Assembly: GCA_944382785.1 (NCBI GenBank)
Contig: CALWNO010000021.1
Coordinates: forward strand, 1 to 43,130
Source: an uncultured Gemmiger sp.
GTDB taxonomy: Bacteria; Bacillota; Clostridia; Oscillospirales; Ruminococcaceae
Length of the DNA stretch: 43,130 bases
Reading direction: 5' to 3'
In this document: positions 7,421-16,467 of the stretch, in pieces
How the letters are laid out: the number at the start of each line of letters is the position of its first letter
Numbering within the stretch: the first letter of the stretch is position 1
Notes under the pieces: model-generated
Seen by the model: the letters and a program-made list of their open reading frames with translations, nothing else
Databases searched by the model: none
What the model was told of the DNA's origin: nothing
Made by a program: the position numbers and the translations under genes

Positions 7421-8473
7421 TTACTGGGCGGCAAAACGGCGGATCTCCTCCAGCCAGAAAGCCGCCGTCACCGGCCAGCTGTATTTCTGCAAAATGGCCT
7501 GGGGCGACTCCACCGGCCGGGCCATGAGCTCGTCCAGATCCACGTCGTAATCATACGGATCAAAATACCGCACCGTGTTGCCGTACAGTTCCGGCAGGCA
7601 GGAGGCGTTGGACACCGCCACCTGAGCCCCCAGGCTGAGAGCTTCCAGAGGCGGGATGCCGAAGCCTTCAAACACCGCCGGGTGCAGGAAGGCCCGGCAG
7701 TTCTGCATCAGGGCCTTGTTCTCCCCGTCCGAAACATATCCGGGATAGTGCAGGTTGCCGGCGCTGACCGCCTTCTCGTCATCCCCGAAAGCGGCCAGGT
7801 CCTTGCCCCCGGCCACCACAAAGGTCTTGTCCGGGTTGCGGGCGGCCACCTCCCGGATCCATTTATAGTTCTTGTGTCCGGCCAGGCTGCCCAGGGCGTA
7901 GAAGTACTCCCCTTTGCGCACGCCGGGCAGTTTGTCGAACACTCCTTCGTCCGGTTCCACCGGCTGCAGGTGTTCCCAGCCGTTGTAGGTCAGACCGATG
8001 CGGGCGGTGGGGATGTGCAGGGTGTCGGCAATGAGCTGGCGCTGGTTGTCGCTGACCGTGTACACCCGCTGGGCAAAGGCCTTGATGCTCAGGCAGTGTA
8101 CCCAGAACTTGAACCGGAAAAAGGCCCGGTCAGTGTTCATGACCAGGGGCCGGATATCGTGCAGCACCACAGCGCTGGGGCGGCCCATGAGCATATCACT
8201 GGCCAGGCCCAGGTAAAAAGCATCGTGTTTGCGCACATACCGGGGCAGAACAAACAGGTTGTAGCTGTATTTGACGGCCTTGAGGGGCACGATCTGAATA
8301 TTTTTCAGCGGCGGCAGATGCAAAGGACGGCCGTCGTCCCGGTAGCACAGCCGCACATCCAGCCCCGTGCCGGTGAGCAGTTCGTCCAGACGGGTCACGA
8401 CCTCATAGACATAGCGCGGAATCCCGGTGATGGGGTCACACAACACCGTGCCGTTGATCACGATGGGTCTCAA
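7421..8473 (-). CDS. Family 4 (GT1-type) glycosyltransferase
   Basis: A 350-residue GT-B fold glycosyltransferase. The C-terminal half carries the GT4 signature FLHPAVFEGFGIPPLEALSL with the acid EGFGIPPLE, and earlier YALGSLAGHKN, the usual nucleotide-binding strand. The N-terminus reads PIVINGTVLCDPITGIPRY, where the glycine-rich loop contacts the acceptor. The start is TTG at 8473: GGAGG lies seven bases upstream, and TTGA forms a four-base overlap with the stop of the preceding GT4 gene. No ATG fits. The donor is unknown; the family often uses GDP-mannose or UDP-sugars. It acts on the inner membrane face in the polysaccharide operon. Confidence 0.85.
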   Translation of the reverse strand: MRPIVINGTVLCDPITGIPRYVYEVVTRLDELLTGTGLDVRLCYRDDGRPLHLPPLKNIQIVPLKAVKYSYNLFVLPRYVRKHDAFYLGLASDMLMGRPSAVVLHDIRPLVMNTDRAFFRFKFWVHCLSIKAFAQRVYTVSDNQRQLIADTLHIPTARIGLTYNGWEHLQPVEPDEGVFDKLPGVRKGEYFYALGSLAGHKNYKWIREVAARNPDKTFVVAGGKDLAAFGDDEKAVSAGNLHYPGYVSDGENKALMQNCRAFLHPAVFEGFGIPPLEALSLGAQVAVSNASCLPELYGNTVRYFDPYDYDVDLDELMARPVESPQAILQKYSWPVTAAFWLEEIRRFAAQ

Positions 8474-9624
8474 GTTGTTTCCTCCTTCGGCAGATGGGCA
8501 CAATTCTGCAGTTCCCGGCGCCAGTCCGCGACCCGGCGGGCGCAGTAGTCCCGCAGCTGGGCCTCGAACCGTTCCTCGCTGAACTGCAGGCTGTGGGCAC
8601 GGATTTCCTCCTTGGAGCAGGCCACGCCCTCGGCCTCGAATTTTTCGATACATTCGGCCAGGCTGTCCACCGTCTGGGCGTGGAAGAGCAGGCCGGTGCG
8701 GCCATCCTCCACCGTCTCGCAGGCGCCGCCCCGGCCATAGGCCAGCACCGGAGTACCGGCGCTCTGGGCTTCCACCGGGGTGATGCCGAAATCTTCCTCC
8801 CCGGGGAAAAGAAAAGCCTTGGCCCGCAGGTAGTAACTCCGCACTTCCTCGTCCGAAAGGCCACCGCCCTTGAACTCCACGGTGGGGCCGGCCATGGATT
8901 TCAGATGGGATTGCTCATCTCCGGTGCCGATGACCACCAGCCGCCTGCCCAGCTTGGTGCAGGCCGCCACAGCCAGGTCCATCCGCTTGTACCAGGTAAA
9001 CCGGCCCACCACCAGATAAAAATCTTCCTTTTCCACAAAGGGGCTCTGGTTGATGTGCACACAGGGATAGATCACATCGCTGTCCCGGCGGTAGTATTTC
9101 TTGATGCGCTGGGCGATATAGCGGGAATTGGCAATGAAATAGTCCACCCGATCGGCGGCGCACCGGTCCCACTGACGCAGCTTGTGCATCTGGCCGGGCA
9201 TGACCGCTTTCACCAACGGGTTGGCGTTGGCACGATAGGTATAATAAAAATCCCACACGTACCGGATAGGGGTGTGGCAATAGCAGATGTGCACCGCATC
9301 CGGCCGAGTAATGACCCCCTTGCTGCAGGAGGAAGAAGAAGACAGCACCAGGTCGTATTCCGACAGATCCAGGGCCTCAAAGGCTCCGGGCATCAGAGGA
9401 AGCAGTTTTTTGTACAGTTTGGTGGCAAAGGGGATCTTCTGTACCCAGGTAGTGCGGATGTCATAGTCCCGGAACCAGGACGGCATCTTTTTCTCGTCAT
9501 AGACAAGGGTATAGATGGGGGCATCAGGGAACACATGGTGCATGCAGTCCACCACACGGTCGGCGCCTGCATAGGACACCAGCCAGTCGTGCACGATGGC
9601 GACCTTGAGCTTGTTGTTTTGCAT
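8470..9624 (-). CDS. Family 4 glycosyltransferase (WbaZ-like)
   Basis: A 384-residue GT-B enzyme starting KVAIVHDWLVSYAGADRV, the form seen in WbaZ-type mannosyltransferases. CYCHTPIRYVWDFYY, ANSRYIAQRIKKYY, VVGRFTWYKRMDLAV and the GT4 signature FPGEEDFGITPVEAQSAGTP follow in order. ATG at 9624 sits behind AAAGGAGG. It overlaps the next GT4 gene by four bases and follows the sugar transferase by 36 bases. It probably adds an early sugar of the repeat unit on the cytoplasmic face. The donor cannot be read from the sequence; mannose is a guess from the family. Confidence 0.87.
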   Translation of the reverse strand: MQNNKLKVAIVHDWLVSYAGADRVVDCMHHVFPDAPIYTLVYDEKKMPSWFRDYDIRTTWVQKIPFATKLYKKLLPLMPGAFEALDLSEYDLVLSSSSSCSKGVITRPDAVHICYCHTPIRYVWDFYYTYRANANPLVKAVMPGQMHKLRQWDRCAADRVDYFIANSRYIAQRIKKYYRRDSDVIYPCVHINQSPFVEKEDFYLVVGRFTWYKRMDLAVAACTKLGRRLVVIGTGDEQSHLKSMAGPTVEFKGGGLSDEEVRSYYLRAKAFLFPGEEDFGITPVEAQSAGTPVLAYGRGGACETVEDGRTGLLFHAQTVDSLAECIEKFEAEGVACSKEEIRAHSLQFSEERFEAQLRDYCARRVADWRRELQNCAHLPKEETT

Positions 9625-9660
9625 TGGCTGCCTCCTTTGGGATTTGCCGGAACGGGCAGT

Positions 9661-11067
9661 TCAGACGAGCTTTTCGTCATTGATCATCTTGCCGCCGAAT
9701 GCGGTGCGGAAGATGATCTTGATATCCAGGGCCAGGGTCCAGTTTTCGATATACCAGATATCGTACCGGATACGCTCGGCAATATCGGTATCCCCCCGCA
9801 GGCCGTTGACCTGGGCCCAGCCGGTCACGCCGGGGCGCACCTGCTGGCGCACCAGATACCGGGGGATTTCCTCCTTGAAATGCTCCACATGGAAGGGCAC
9901 TTCCGGCCGGGGGCCCACCAGGCTCATGTCCCCTTTCAGCACATTGAAGAACTGGGGCAACTCGTCCAGGCTGAACTTGCGGATAAAGCTGCCGAACCGG
10001 GTCTTGCGGGGGTCGGCGTTGGTGCTCCAGCCGGTTTTCTCGTCCGTGTTCACCCGCATGGACCGGAACTTGTACATCATGAACTCTTTTTTGTTCAACC
10101 CCACCCGCTTCTGGCAGAAGATGACGGGACCCGGGCTGGACAGCTTGACCCCGATGGCCACCGCCAGCATGACCGGGCTGGTGAGCACAATGAGGAACAG
10201 ACTGCCCAGAATGTCGAACAGACGCTTGGCAAAGGCATTGAGGATGTTGTCAAAGGGCGTCTGCCGCACATTGATGAGCTTGCAGCTGCCCAACACGTCG
10301 ATGGTGGGCCGGGCGGGCATGTAATCATTGTAGAAAGGCAGCATGGTGATGCGCAGGCCCTGCTTGTCACAGGCAGCCAGGGCATGGGGGATCATCTGCA
10401 TCTCCTCGGCGTCCAGGGCGATGACGACCTCCTCAATGCCGGGGTCGCTGAGCACCTGGTCCAGCTGGGCATAGCTGCCCTTGTAAGGAGCCTTGAGAGA
10501 GTCACTGGGGGTATCGGCCAGATAGCCGTCCACACAGTAACCATAGTAGGGGTTCTGTTCCAGGGCCAGCAGGTACTGGGCGGCCGCCTTGCCGCCCCCC
10601 ACCAGCAGCACGTGGTGGAAGTCCAGTCCCTGGCGGTGGCGCCACCGGTCATACCAGCGGCGCAGCAGCCGCTTGATGATGAGGAAGCCGGTGCCGAACA
10701 CATAGAACAGAATCACCACCAGACGGGAGAAGTTGACCACCCGGAACTGGTAGAGCAGGGCCTCAAAGCCCAGGATGCACACCGCGTTTACCAGCAGGAT
10801 CAACCGGCAGCGCCGCCAGAATCCCCGCAGGCGGGAGGCATCGTACAATCCGCACAGCCAAAAGACAGCCACCGCCACCACCGCATACACCGCCCCGGCA
10901 AAAGCCGTTTCCTGGGCGATATCCAGAGCGGGACCGGCGCCGCCGGGCTGGAAAAAGCGCAGATAGTTGAACCGCAGATGGTTGGCCAGAAGATACGCCA
11001 CGAACAGGAGCACCGCATCCAGCCCACTGCTGAACCAGGCGCGGATGCGTTTGTTCTTTTCCAGCAT
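9661..11067 (-). CDS. Initiating polyprenyl-phosphate sugar-1-phosphate transferase (WbaP/WcaJ type)
   Basis: A 468-residue enzyme that transfers a sugar-1-phosphate from a UDP-sugar to undecaprenyl phosphate, the first step of surface polysaccharide assembly. The N-terminal part has four hydrophobic segments, then a CoA-binding-like Rossmann stretch (VLLVGGGKAAAQYLLAL). The C-terminal catalytic domain has MYKFRSMRVNTD, SLDELPQFFNVL, MSLVGPRPE and RPGVTGWAQVNG, the conserved core of the family. ATG at 11067 follows AAAGGAGG. It is the first gene after a promoter at 11125-11153, upstream of two GT4s, a GT2 and glf. The full-length N-terminal module resembles WcaJ rather than the short PglC form. 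Sugar specificity is unknown. Confidence 0.92.
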   Translation of the reverse strand: MLEKNKRIRAWFSSGLDAVLLFVAYLLANHLRFNYLRFFQPGGAGPALDIAQETAFAGAVYAVVAVAVFWLCGLYDASRLRGFWRRCRLILLVNAVCILGFEALLYQFRVVNFSRLVVILFYVFGTGFLIIKRLLRRWYDRWRHRQGLDFHHVLLVGGGKAAAQYLLALEQNPYYGYCVDGYLADTPSDSLKAPYKGSYAQLDQVLSDPGIEEVVIALDAEEMQMIPHALAACDKQGLRITMLPFYNDYMPARPTIDVLGSCKLINVRQTPFDNILNAFAKRLFDILGSLFLIVLTSPVMLAVAIGVKLSSPGPVIFCQKRVGLNKKEFMMYKFRSMRVNTDEKTGWSTNADPRKTRFGSFIRKFSLDELPQFFNVLKGDMSLVGPRPEVPFHVEHFKEEIPRYLVRQQVRPGVTGWAQVNGLRGDTDIAERIRYDIWYIENWTLALDIKIIFRTAFGGKMINDEKLV

Positions 11068-11124
11068 ACCGCCGGCCTCCTTTCACAACAAATTCGCCAC
11101 TGCGTAAGAAATAGGCATTTATAT

Positions 11125-11153
11125 AGAATACCATACTCCCGCCCAGGTTGCAA
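11125..11153 (-). promoter_or_regulatory. Promoter for the polysaccharide operon
   Basis: Minus strand: -35 TTGCAA at 11148-11153, a 17-base spacer, and -10 TATTCT at 11125-11130, in the 109-base gap upstream of the sugar transferase. It implies that the glycosyltransferase genes can be expressed apart from the upstream membrane protein. Confidence 0.5.
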
Positions 11154-11176
11154 GGCAGGCGCCCGGGCAGCAGGGG

Positions 11177-13249
11177 TTATTCAAAGAAGTATTCCCAGTC
11201 GAAATAGGTAGCCTCCACCGTGGCGCTGTTGACGGTGACATGGGCCGCATCCTGGGGCAGCGCTTCCAGGGTGATGGTCCCTACCCCGTCGGAGATGGTC
11301 ACCGGTACATAGTAAATGCTGCGATCGGTAGGCAGGAAGAAGTTACTCATACCCGCGTCCCGGCCCGCCGCCACATTCAATTCGTTTTCGGTGACAGCGG
11401 TACAGAACAGAAAACTGTGCAGCCCACCCCGCAGGGCATACCCGCCGTCCACAGCGAAGGTGTAGTCCAAAGCCACATCGGCCACCCCGCAGAAGGTGGG
11501 GTCATCCGCCGTGACGGTGAGAGTCACCGTTTTGCCGTCCTGAGCCAGATCCACCGTGCAGGGCTGGGCCAGGTCGTTGCAGACTCCGGTGCGTTCCCAG
11601 AACAGATGCATGCCGCCGCTGTTGTAGGTGTTGGCCACCGGGTTCCACCAGCGGTACAGCTCCCGGTAGAACCACCAGTTGGCGTTGCGGCTCCACCGCT
11701 CGGACAAGGCCACCTTGGCGCTGGGGGTGACCACCCGGTCAAAGGTCCCAGTCTGAAAGGCAGTCAGATAGGCCAGCCGCTGCCGGTCCCCCATGGCGTG
11801 GATGATGTAATCCACCCCGGTGGGCTGGAACTGGCCGGTCATGGCCTCCAGCGCGCTGGAATAGGTTCCGAAAAGGGTCTTGCCCTCGTTCATCTCTTTT
11901 TCCTTTGCCAGTTTGTCCGCCTGGTCTCCGAACCAGCCCCCCAGCTCGGGCACGTAGGTCAGCTGGTCGGGACGGTCCTGCCGCGTCCGGTACTGGGTAT
12001 AGCTCCCCACCGCCAGAACGGCACAGGCAAACACCGCGCACACTGCCCCGGCAGCATACGGCAGAACGCGGACGGGCTTTTCCCCGCCCTGCAGCAGCCG
12101 CCCGGCTGCTTCCAGCAGGGCACGCAGCACAAACAACGGCAACAGAATCGCCAGCAGAGCCTGGGCCCCGCCGGTGGGGCCGCCCTCCCGGGAACCCGAG
12201 AGAATGCAGTAAAGAAGATTCCACAAAGGCATGCCCAGGCACAAAACGAACCCGGCCGCCGCCAGCACCGCCGAGCGGACACGGCGGCAGCGGAAGATCC
12301 CCACCGCAAAGAGCACCGCCAACACCAGGCACAGGGCCCCGGCGGGCTGAGGGATATAGTCGGTGAGGTAGCAGAGTTTGCCGTCGGCGGAAGTCCCGTA
12401 ATACCAGCCCTGGAAGGCGCTGACCCCCCGGGTCTGCTGCAGCCAGGCAATGGGGTGACCGTAGCTGATGAGCAGCACCGATACACCCAGCCCTATGCAG
12501 CTGATGAGGATGTACTGGCCCACCCGCAGCAGAACGCGCCTCCAGGCGGTGCCGTACTGCCGCAGCAGAAACAGGCCGTAGCCCAGAGCCACCGAAATGT
12601 ACATGGCGGCGCCCATATCATTGCTCCAGGGCACCAGGAACCCCGCCACGGCGGGCACCAGCACCCAGGGAGCGACAGCCTTGCCCCGTTGGGCCGTGCG
12701 GTCCCGGCGTGCCCAGATTCGCAGCCCCAGCAGGATAAGCAGAACGGCCAGGGTCAGCGCGGCACCGCGCATCATGCGGGCGCTGTTGCCGTTTTTGGCT
12801 GCGTACTCGATGAGAGGGCGCAGCTGTGCCTGCAAGGGCACCGGCACATCGTGGGCAATGAGCAGGAACCAGGCGCTCAGGGCAGGGCAGGCAAACAGGG
12901 CCCGGCGGCCCTTGCCCAGCACCACCAGACAGGCGGCCAGCACCAGCAATTCAAAGTAAAACCAGGTAAAAAAGTTGGTGGCAAACATGCTGTTGCTGAA
13001 ATTATTGCCCAGCACCAGCAAAAGACCACCCACACTGTACAGCTCTCCGGCCCCCAGATACACCGCGAAATCCTGATAGGGCGCCTGCCCGGCCAGCAGA
13101 TGCCGCACCGGGTTATAGTTCTGAAAATCGCCGTTCATGATCTCGTAGCTGGCGTCAAAGTTGGCGTCCAGGCCGTGAACCGCCGCCAATCCGGCCAGCA
13201 GAGCCAGTACCAACACCCAGGGAAGGACACGTTTGAGGTTTTGTTTCAA
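11177..13249 (-). CDS. Large polytopic membrane protein, GT-C glycosyltransferase-like
   Basis: A 690-residue protein with an N-terminal membrane anchor, roughly ten membrane segments to about residue 420, and a C-terminal extracytoplasmic domain of about 270 residues with little hydrophobicity. The first loop (NYNPVRHLLAGQAPYQDFAVYLGAG, split by conserved Gly and Asp) resembles the first external loop of GT-C enzymes, which holds the catalytic acid. The start is TTG at 13249 with AAGGGAGAG eight bases upstream; no ATG is available before the first membrane segment. The gene follows the WYL regulator by 23 bases. The most economical idea is a glycan-modifying or polymerising GT-C enzyme, but no motif proves it; a plain membrane protein of unknown function is the alternative. 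Confidence 0.7.
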   Translation of the reverse strand: MKQNLKRVLPWVLVLALLAGLAAVHGLDANFDASYEIMNGDFQNYNPVRHLLAGQAPYQDFAVYLGAGELYSVGGLLLVLGNNFSNSMFATNFFTWFYFELLVLAACLVVLGKGRRALFACPALSAWFLLIAHDVPVPLQAQLRPLIEYAAKNGNSARMMRGAALTLAVLLILLGLRIWARRDRTAQRGKAVAPWVLVPAVAGFLVPWSNDMGAAMYISVALGYGLFLLRQYGTAWRRVLLRVGQYILISCIGLGVSVLLISYGHPIAWLQQTRGVSAFQGWYYGTSADGKLCYLTDYIPQPAGALCLVLAVLFAVGIFRCRRVRSAVLAAAGFVLCLGMPLWNLLYCILSGSREGGPTGGAQALLAILLPLFVLRALLEAAGRLLQGGEKPVRVLPYAAGAVCAVFACAVLAVGSYTQYRTRQDRPDQLTYVPELGGWFGDQADKLAKEKEMNEGKTLFGTYSSALEAMTGQFQPTGVDYIIHAMGDRQRLAYLTAFQTGTFDRVVTPSAKVALSERWSRNANWWFYRELYRWWNPVANTYNSGGMHLFWERTGVCNDLAQPCTVDLAQDGKTVTLTVTADDPTFCGVADVALDYTFAVDGGYALRGGLHSFLFCTAVTENELNVAAGRDAGMSNFFLPTDRSIYYVPVTISDGVGTITLEALPQDAAHVTVNSATVEATYFDWEYFFE

Positions 13250-13272
13250 GATTCAGACTCTCCCTTCCCGGT

Positions 13273-14268
13273 TCAGCGGTAGATGGTCTGCAGGGTATCC
13301 AGGGTCTTGCGCATCTCGGCGCGGACCTCCGGCGGGGACAAAATCTCCATCCCTTTGCCGAATCCGGCCACCCAGCCGAAAAACTGGGGGCTGATCTGCA
13401 CGTCCACCGTCAGGGTAAAATGTTCCCCGCCCACACAGGGCACCAGGGTGGGCCCGGTGCCGAAGCGGTCGATCATGGCCCCGGCGAACCGGTTCTCACA
13501 TTTCAGGGTGACCTTCTTCAGCGGACCGTTGAACATGCCGAACATCTGCTGGGTATAGCTGTTTACATCAAAATCGGCGTACTCTTCGGCGCCTTCCCGG
13601 GGCACGTCGGGCAGAGGTTCCACCTTCTGCATCTTGTCCACCCGGTAATGGCGCAGATGGCCCTCGGTGTAGGCAATGAGATAATAGTTTCCGTTTTCCC
13701 ACACCAGTGCCCAGGGGCTGACCTTGTACAGCTGCCCATTGTGGCGGGGCACCATCTTTTTTTCCAGATCCCAGTCACAGTATTTGAACTGTACCTGCAC
13801 CCCGGTGGTGATGGCGGTGTGCAGAGCGTCCACGCTGTACAGGATCTTTTCATCCTGGCTTTTGACCCGGCCGGATACCAGCACCGTGCGGTCCAGTTCC
13901 GCCTGGCGGTAACGGGAGGTGAACTTTCCCAGCTTGTCAATGAGGACGCGGCTCTTGCGGGCGGTGATGAACTTGCTGGCATACACCGCATCCACCAGCA
14001 GCTTGAGTTCGGCAAACTCAAAGGGGCTGTCGGTCATATAATAGCCGCCGCCCCGGCCACGCTGCTGCACGATCTCAAAGGGAGCGCCGGGCATGGAGTT
14101 GATGGTCTGGATGTCGTCATACACGCTCTTGCGCTCGGCATCCACTCCCCGTTCCCGCAGCAGTTCCACCAGGTGGGGCACACTCAGGGGATGCTGTTCG
14201 TCGGTCTCCCGGGAGAGGATCTCCAGCAGGGTGAGCAGTTTCAGTTTTTGTCCTTCTTTGCGGGGCAT
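13273..14268 (-). CDS. WYL domain transcriptional regulator
   Basis: A 331-residue regulator. Residues about 10-65 form a winged helix (LLTLLEILSRETDEQHPLSVPHL, split by the turn, with KSVYDDIQTI as recognition helix). The middle and C-terminal parts are a WYL domain followed by a WCX-like C-terminal extension (SPWALVWENGNYYLIAY, HYRVDKM, and the final VQISPQFFGWVAGFG). WYL domains bind ligands such as nucleotides or nucleic acid and set DNA binding. ATG at 14268 follows GAGGAGG. It lies 18 bases after tyrA and 23 bases before the membrane protein gene, so it is transcribed within the aromatic/polysaccharide run. The target and ligand are unknown. Confidence 0.88.
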   Translation of the reverse strand: MPRKEGQKLKLLTLLEILSRETDEQHPLSVPHLVELLRERGVDAERKSVYDDIQTINSMPGAPFEIVQQRGRGGGYYMTDSPFEFAELKLLVDAVYASKFITARKSRVLIDKLGKFTSRYRQAELDRTVLVSGRVKSQDEKILYSVDALHTAITTGVQVQFKYCDWDLEKKMVPRHNGQLYKVSPWALVWENGNYYLIAYTEGHLRHYRVDKMQKVEPLPDVPREGAEEYADFDVNSYTQQMFGMFNGPLKKVTLKCENRFAGAMIDRFGTGPTLVPCVGGEHFTLTVDVQISPQFFGWVAGFGKGMEILSPPEVRAEMRKTLDTLQTIYR

Positions 14269-14286
14269 AGTGGTCTCCTCCTCGCT

Positions 14287-15153
14287 TTATTTTCGATCGA
14301 AGGCTTCCCGACGCTTGGTGGAAAGGCGGAACATCTCTTCCAGCCCTTCCCGGTCTCCGGCGGCCAACCGTTCCCGCAGCTGCGCCAGCGCAGCGGAGAA
14401 CATGTCGATCTCGCCGATCAGATTATCCTTGTTCCACAAAAACAGTTCCGCCCACATTTTATCGTTGATGCGTGCGATCCGGGTCAGATCCCGGAAAGAG
14501 TCGCCGGTGTAGCAGGCCAGCTCGCTGTTGTCCGAAGCGCACATCAGGCAGACGGCTATGGCGTGGCACAGCTGGCTCACATAACCGATCATCCGGTCAT
14601 GTTCGGCGGGAGTCAGGGTGGTGATACGGGCAAAGCCCAGCACCCTGGCCAGATCGGCACACCACCGGATGGCTTCGGGGGTGTTTTTGTCGGTGGGGGT
14701 AATGATGAAGTTGGCGGGGGCAAAATCCACCTCGGCGCTGTGGGTGATGCCGCTGGTTTCCCGCCCGGCCATGGGATGGCTGGAGATGAACTCCACCCCC
14801 TGAGGCATCATGGCCTGGACCGGGCCCACCACCCCGCGCTTGACACCGGAGACATCGGTGACCAGGGTGCCGGGCTGCAGAAGGTGCCCGTACTGACGCA
14901 CCCACTCCAGAAAAGCGGTGGGGTACAACCCGAAGATGACCCGGTCCGCCCCGGTGACCAGGGCTTCAAAGTCGTGGTCTGCCCCGGCGCAGATATATTC
15001 CTTTTCCAGGGCCCAGGCCACAGCGGCAGGGTCCTTGTCGATGCCGGTGACCCGGTATCCCTTGCCGGAGAGCACCTGGGCATATTTGCCGCCCAGCAGT
15101 CCCAGGCCGACGATGAGATAGGTATGGCTGTGATCCATCAGAACATCACTCAC
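14287..15153 (-). CDS. tyrA: Prephenate dehydrogenase
   Basis: A 288-residue NAD-dependent enzyme oxidatively decarboxylating prephenate to 4-hydroxyphenylpyruvate on the tyrosine branch. The dinucleotide motif is IVGLGLLGGKYAQVL. Family motifs TDVSGVKRGV, SSHPMAGRETSG and the catalytic His of HPMAG are present, followed by the helical C-terminal domain (HAIAVCLM, FRDLTRIA). It has neither a chorismate mutase nor an ACT domain, so feedback control in this protein is not evident. The start is either GTG at 15153, which overlaps the aroA stop by eight bases, or ATG at 15138; neither has a well-spaced ribosome site, which suggests translational coupling to aroA. Confidence 0.92.
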   Translation of the reverse strand: MSDVLMDHSHTYLIVGLGLLGGKYAQVLSGKGYRVTGIDKDPAAVAWALEKEYICAGADHDFEALVTGADRVIFGLYPTAFLEWVRQYGHLLQPGTLVTDVSGVKRGVVGPVQAMMPQGVEFISSHPMAGRETSGITHSAEVDFAPANFIITPTDKNTPEAIRWCADLARVLGFARITTLTPAEHDRMIGYVSQLCHAIAVCLMCASDNSELACYTGDSFRDLTRIARINDKMWAELFLWNKDNLIGEIDMFSAALAQLRERLAAGDREGLEEMFRLSTKRREAFDRK

Positions 15154-16435
15154 TTTCCACCAGGTCGATGTTGGCGCCTAAAGAGCGCATCACCGTAAAG
15201 AAATCCGGCCAGCTCTTGCGCACGGCCTCGGCCCCCCGGATGGTGGCCGGGACCCCGGCGGCCAGGGCAGCCACCGTCAGGGCCATGACAATGCGGTGGT
15301 CATTGTGGCCGGACAGGGGTTCGGTGGGGGCATGCAGCGCCCCGCCGGTCATGGTCAGGGTATCGCCATCCACCTGCACCTGCCCGCCCATCTTGGCCAG
15401 TTCCAGCTGCATGGAGGCGATGCGGTCGGATTCCTTGATGCGCAGGCGCCCGGCGTTGCGGATGGTGGTGGTGCCGCCGCACAGGCAGCCCAGGGCAATG
15501 AGCACCGGGCCCAGGTCGGGGCAATCGGCCAGGTCGATGTCCATCCCCTTCATCAGGCTGCGGGAGAAGCGCAGTGCGCCGTTGACGTTGGCGATCTTGC
15601 CGCCGCCGCTCTTGAGGATATCCAGGATGACCCGGTCTCCCTGGCGGCTGGCGGGGTCCAGGCCGGACACCGAGATGCCGCCCAGCAGCACGCCCAGCAC
15701 CCCCAGAAAAGCCGCCTGGCTGTAATCCCCTTCCACCGCCATATCACAGGGCAGGTAACGCTGAGGAGCAGGGATGCGGTAGATGACCCCGCCGTTTTTC
15801 TTGGCCCGCTGGGTCACCTTGACCCCGAACCGCTGCATGGCGGCGACGGTCAGGTCCACATAACTGCGGCTCTCGTAGGGGGGCAGGACCTCGATGGTGG
15901 TTTCGGATTCCAGCAGAGGCACCGCAAAGAGCAGTCCGCTGATGAACTGGCTGGACACGTCACCGGGCAGGGTGAGCCCGCCGGGGCGCAGCCGGCCAAA
16001 GACGGTGATGCCCTCGGCGGACTGTTCAAACCGCAGTCCCTGCCGGTTGAAGAGCATCCGGTAGACTTCCTGGGGGCGGTCCATGAGACGCCCGGCCCCG
16101 GTGAAGCGGATCTTCTGGGCGGTGAGGCTGAACACCGGGATCAGAAAACGCAGAGTGCTGCCGCTCTCGTTGCAGAAGACCGGCCGGGTAACGGTGGGGA
16201 ATCCATCCGACCCCAGGCCCTTGATGACGACGGCGTGCTTTTCCTGCTGGACGCGGGCACCCAGCTGGCACACCGCCCCCAGGGTAGCACGGATATCGTC
16301 GGAATATTCAATATTTTCAATGCGGCTGGTGCCGCAGGCCAGGGCCGCACACAGCACCGCCCGGTGCGCCGCGCTCTTGCTGGGGGGCACGCAGGCCGTG
16401 CCGGACAGACGACTGGCATGCAGAATCGCGTCCAA
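15146..16435 (-). CDS. aroA: 3-phosphoshikimate 1-carboxyvinyltransferase (EPSP synthase)
   Basis: A 429-residue two-domain enzyme joining shikimate-3-phosphate and PEP to give EPSP. Signatures are SKSAAHR (shikimate phosphate and PEP contacts), NESGSTLRFLIPV, DRPQEVYRML, DVSSQFISGLL, EGDYSQAAF, RIKESDRI and DHRIVMAL. The start is TTG at 16435 with AAGGTGGTG eight bases upstream. Although the C-terminal alternation of motifs is standard, the first PEP-site loop of class I enzymes (LPGSKS) reads VPPSKS here. It lies between aroF (32-base gap) and tyrA (overlap). Confidence 0.95.
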   Translation of the reverse strand: MDAILHASRLSGTACVPPSKSAAHRAVLCAALACGTSRIENIEYSDDIRATLGAVCQLGARVQQEKHAVVIKGLGSDGFPTVTRPVFCNESGSTLRFLIPVFSLTAQKIRFTGAGRLMDRPQEVYRMLFNRQGLRFEQSAEGITVFGRLRPGGLTLPGDVSSQFISGLLFAVPLLESETTIEVLPPYESRSYVDLTVAAMQRFGVKVTQRAKKNGGVIYRIPAPQRYLPCDMAVEGDYSQAAFLGVLGVLLGGISVSGLDPASRQGDRVILDILKSGGGKIANVNGALRFSRSLMKGMDIDLADCPDLGPVLIALGCLCGGTTTIRNAGRLRIKESDRIASMQLELAKMGGQVQVDGDTLTMTGGALHAPTEPLSGHNDHRIVMALTVAALAAGVPATIRGAEAVRKSWPDFFTVMRSLGANIDLVESE

Positions 16436-16467
16436 ACTGACACCACCTTTTGGGAAAAAATCTTACC

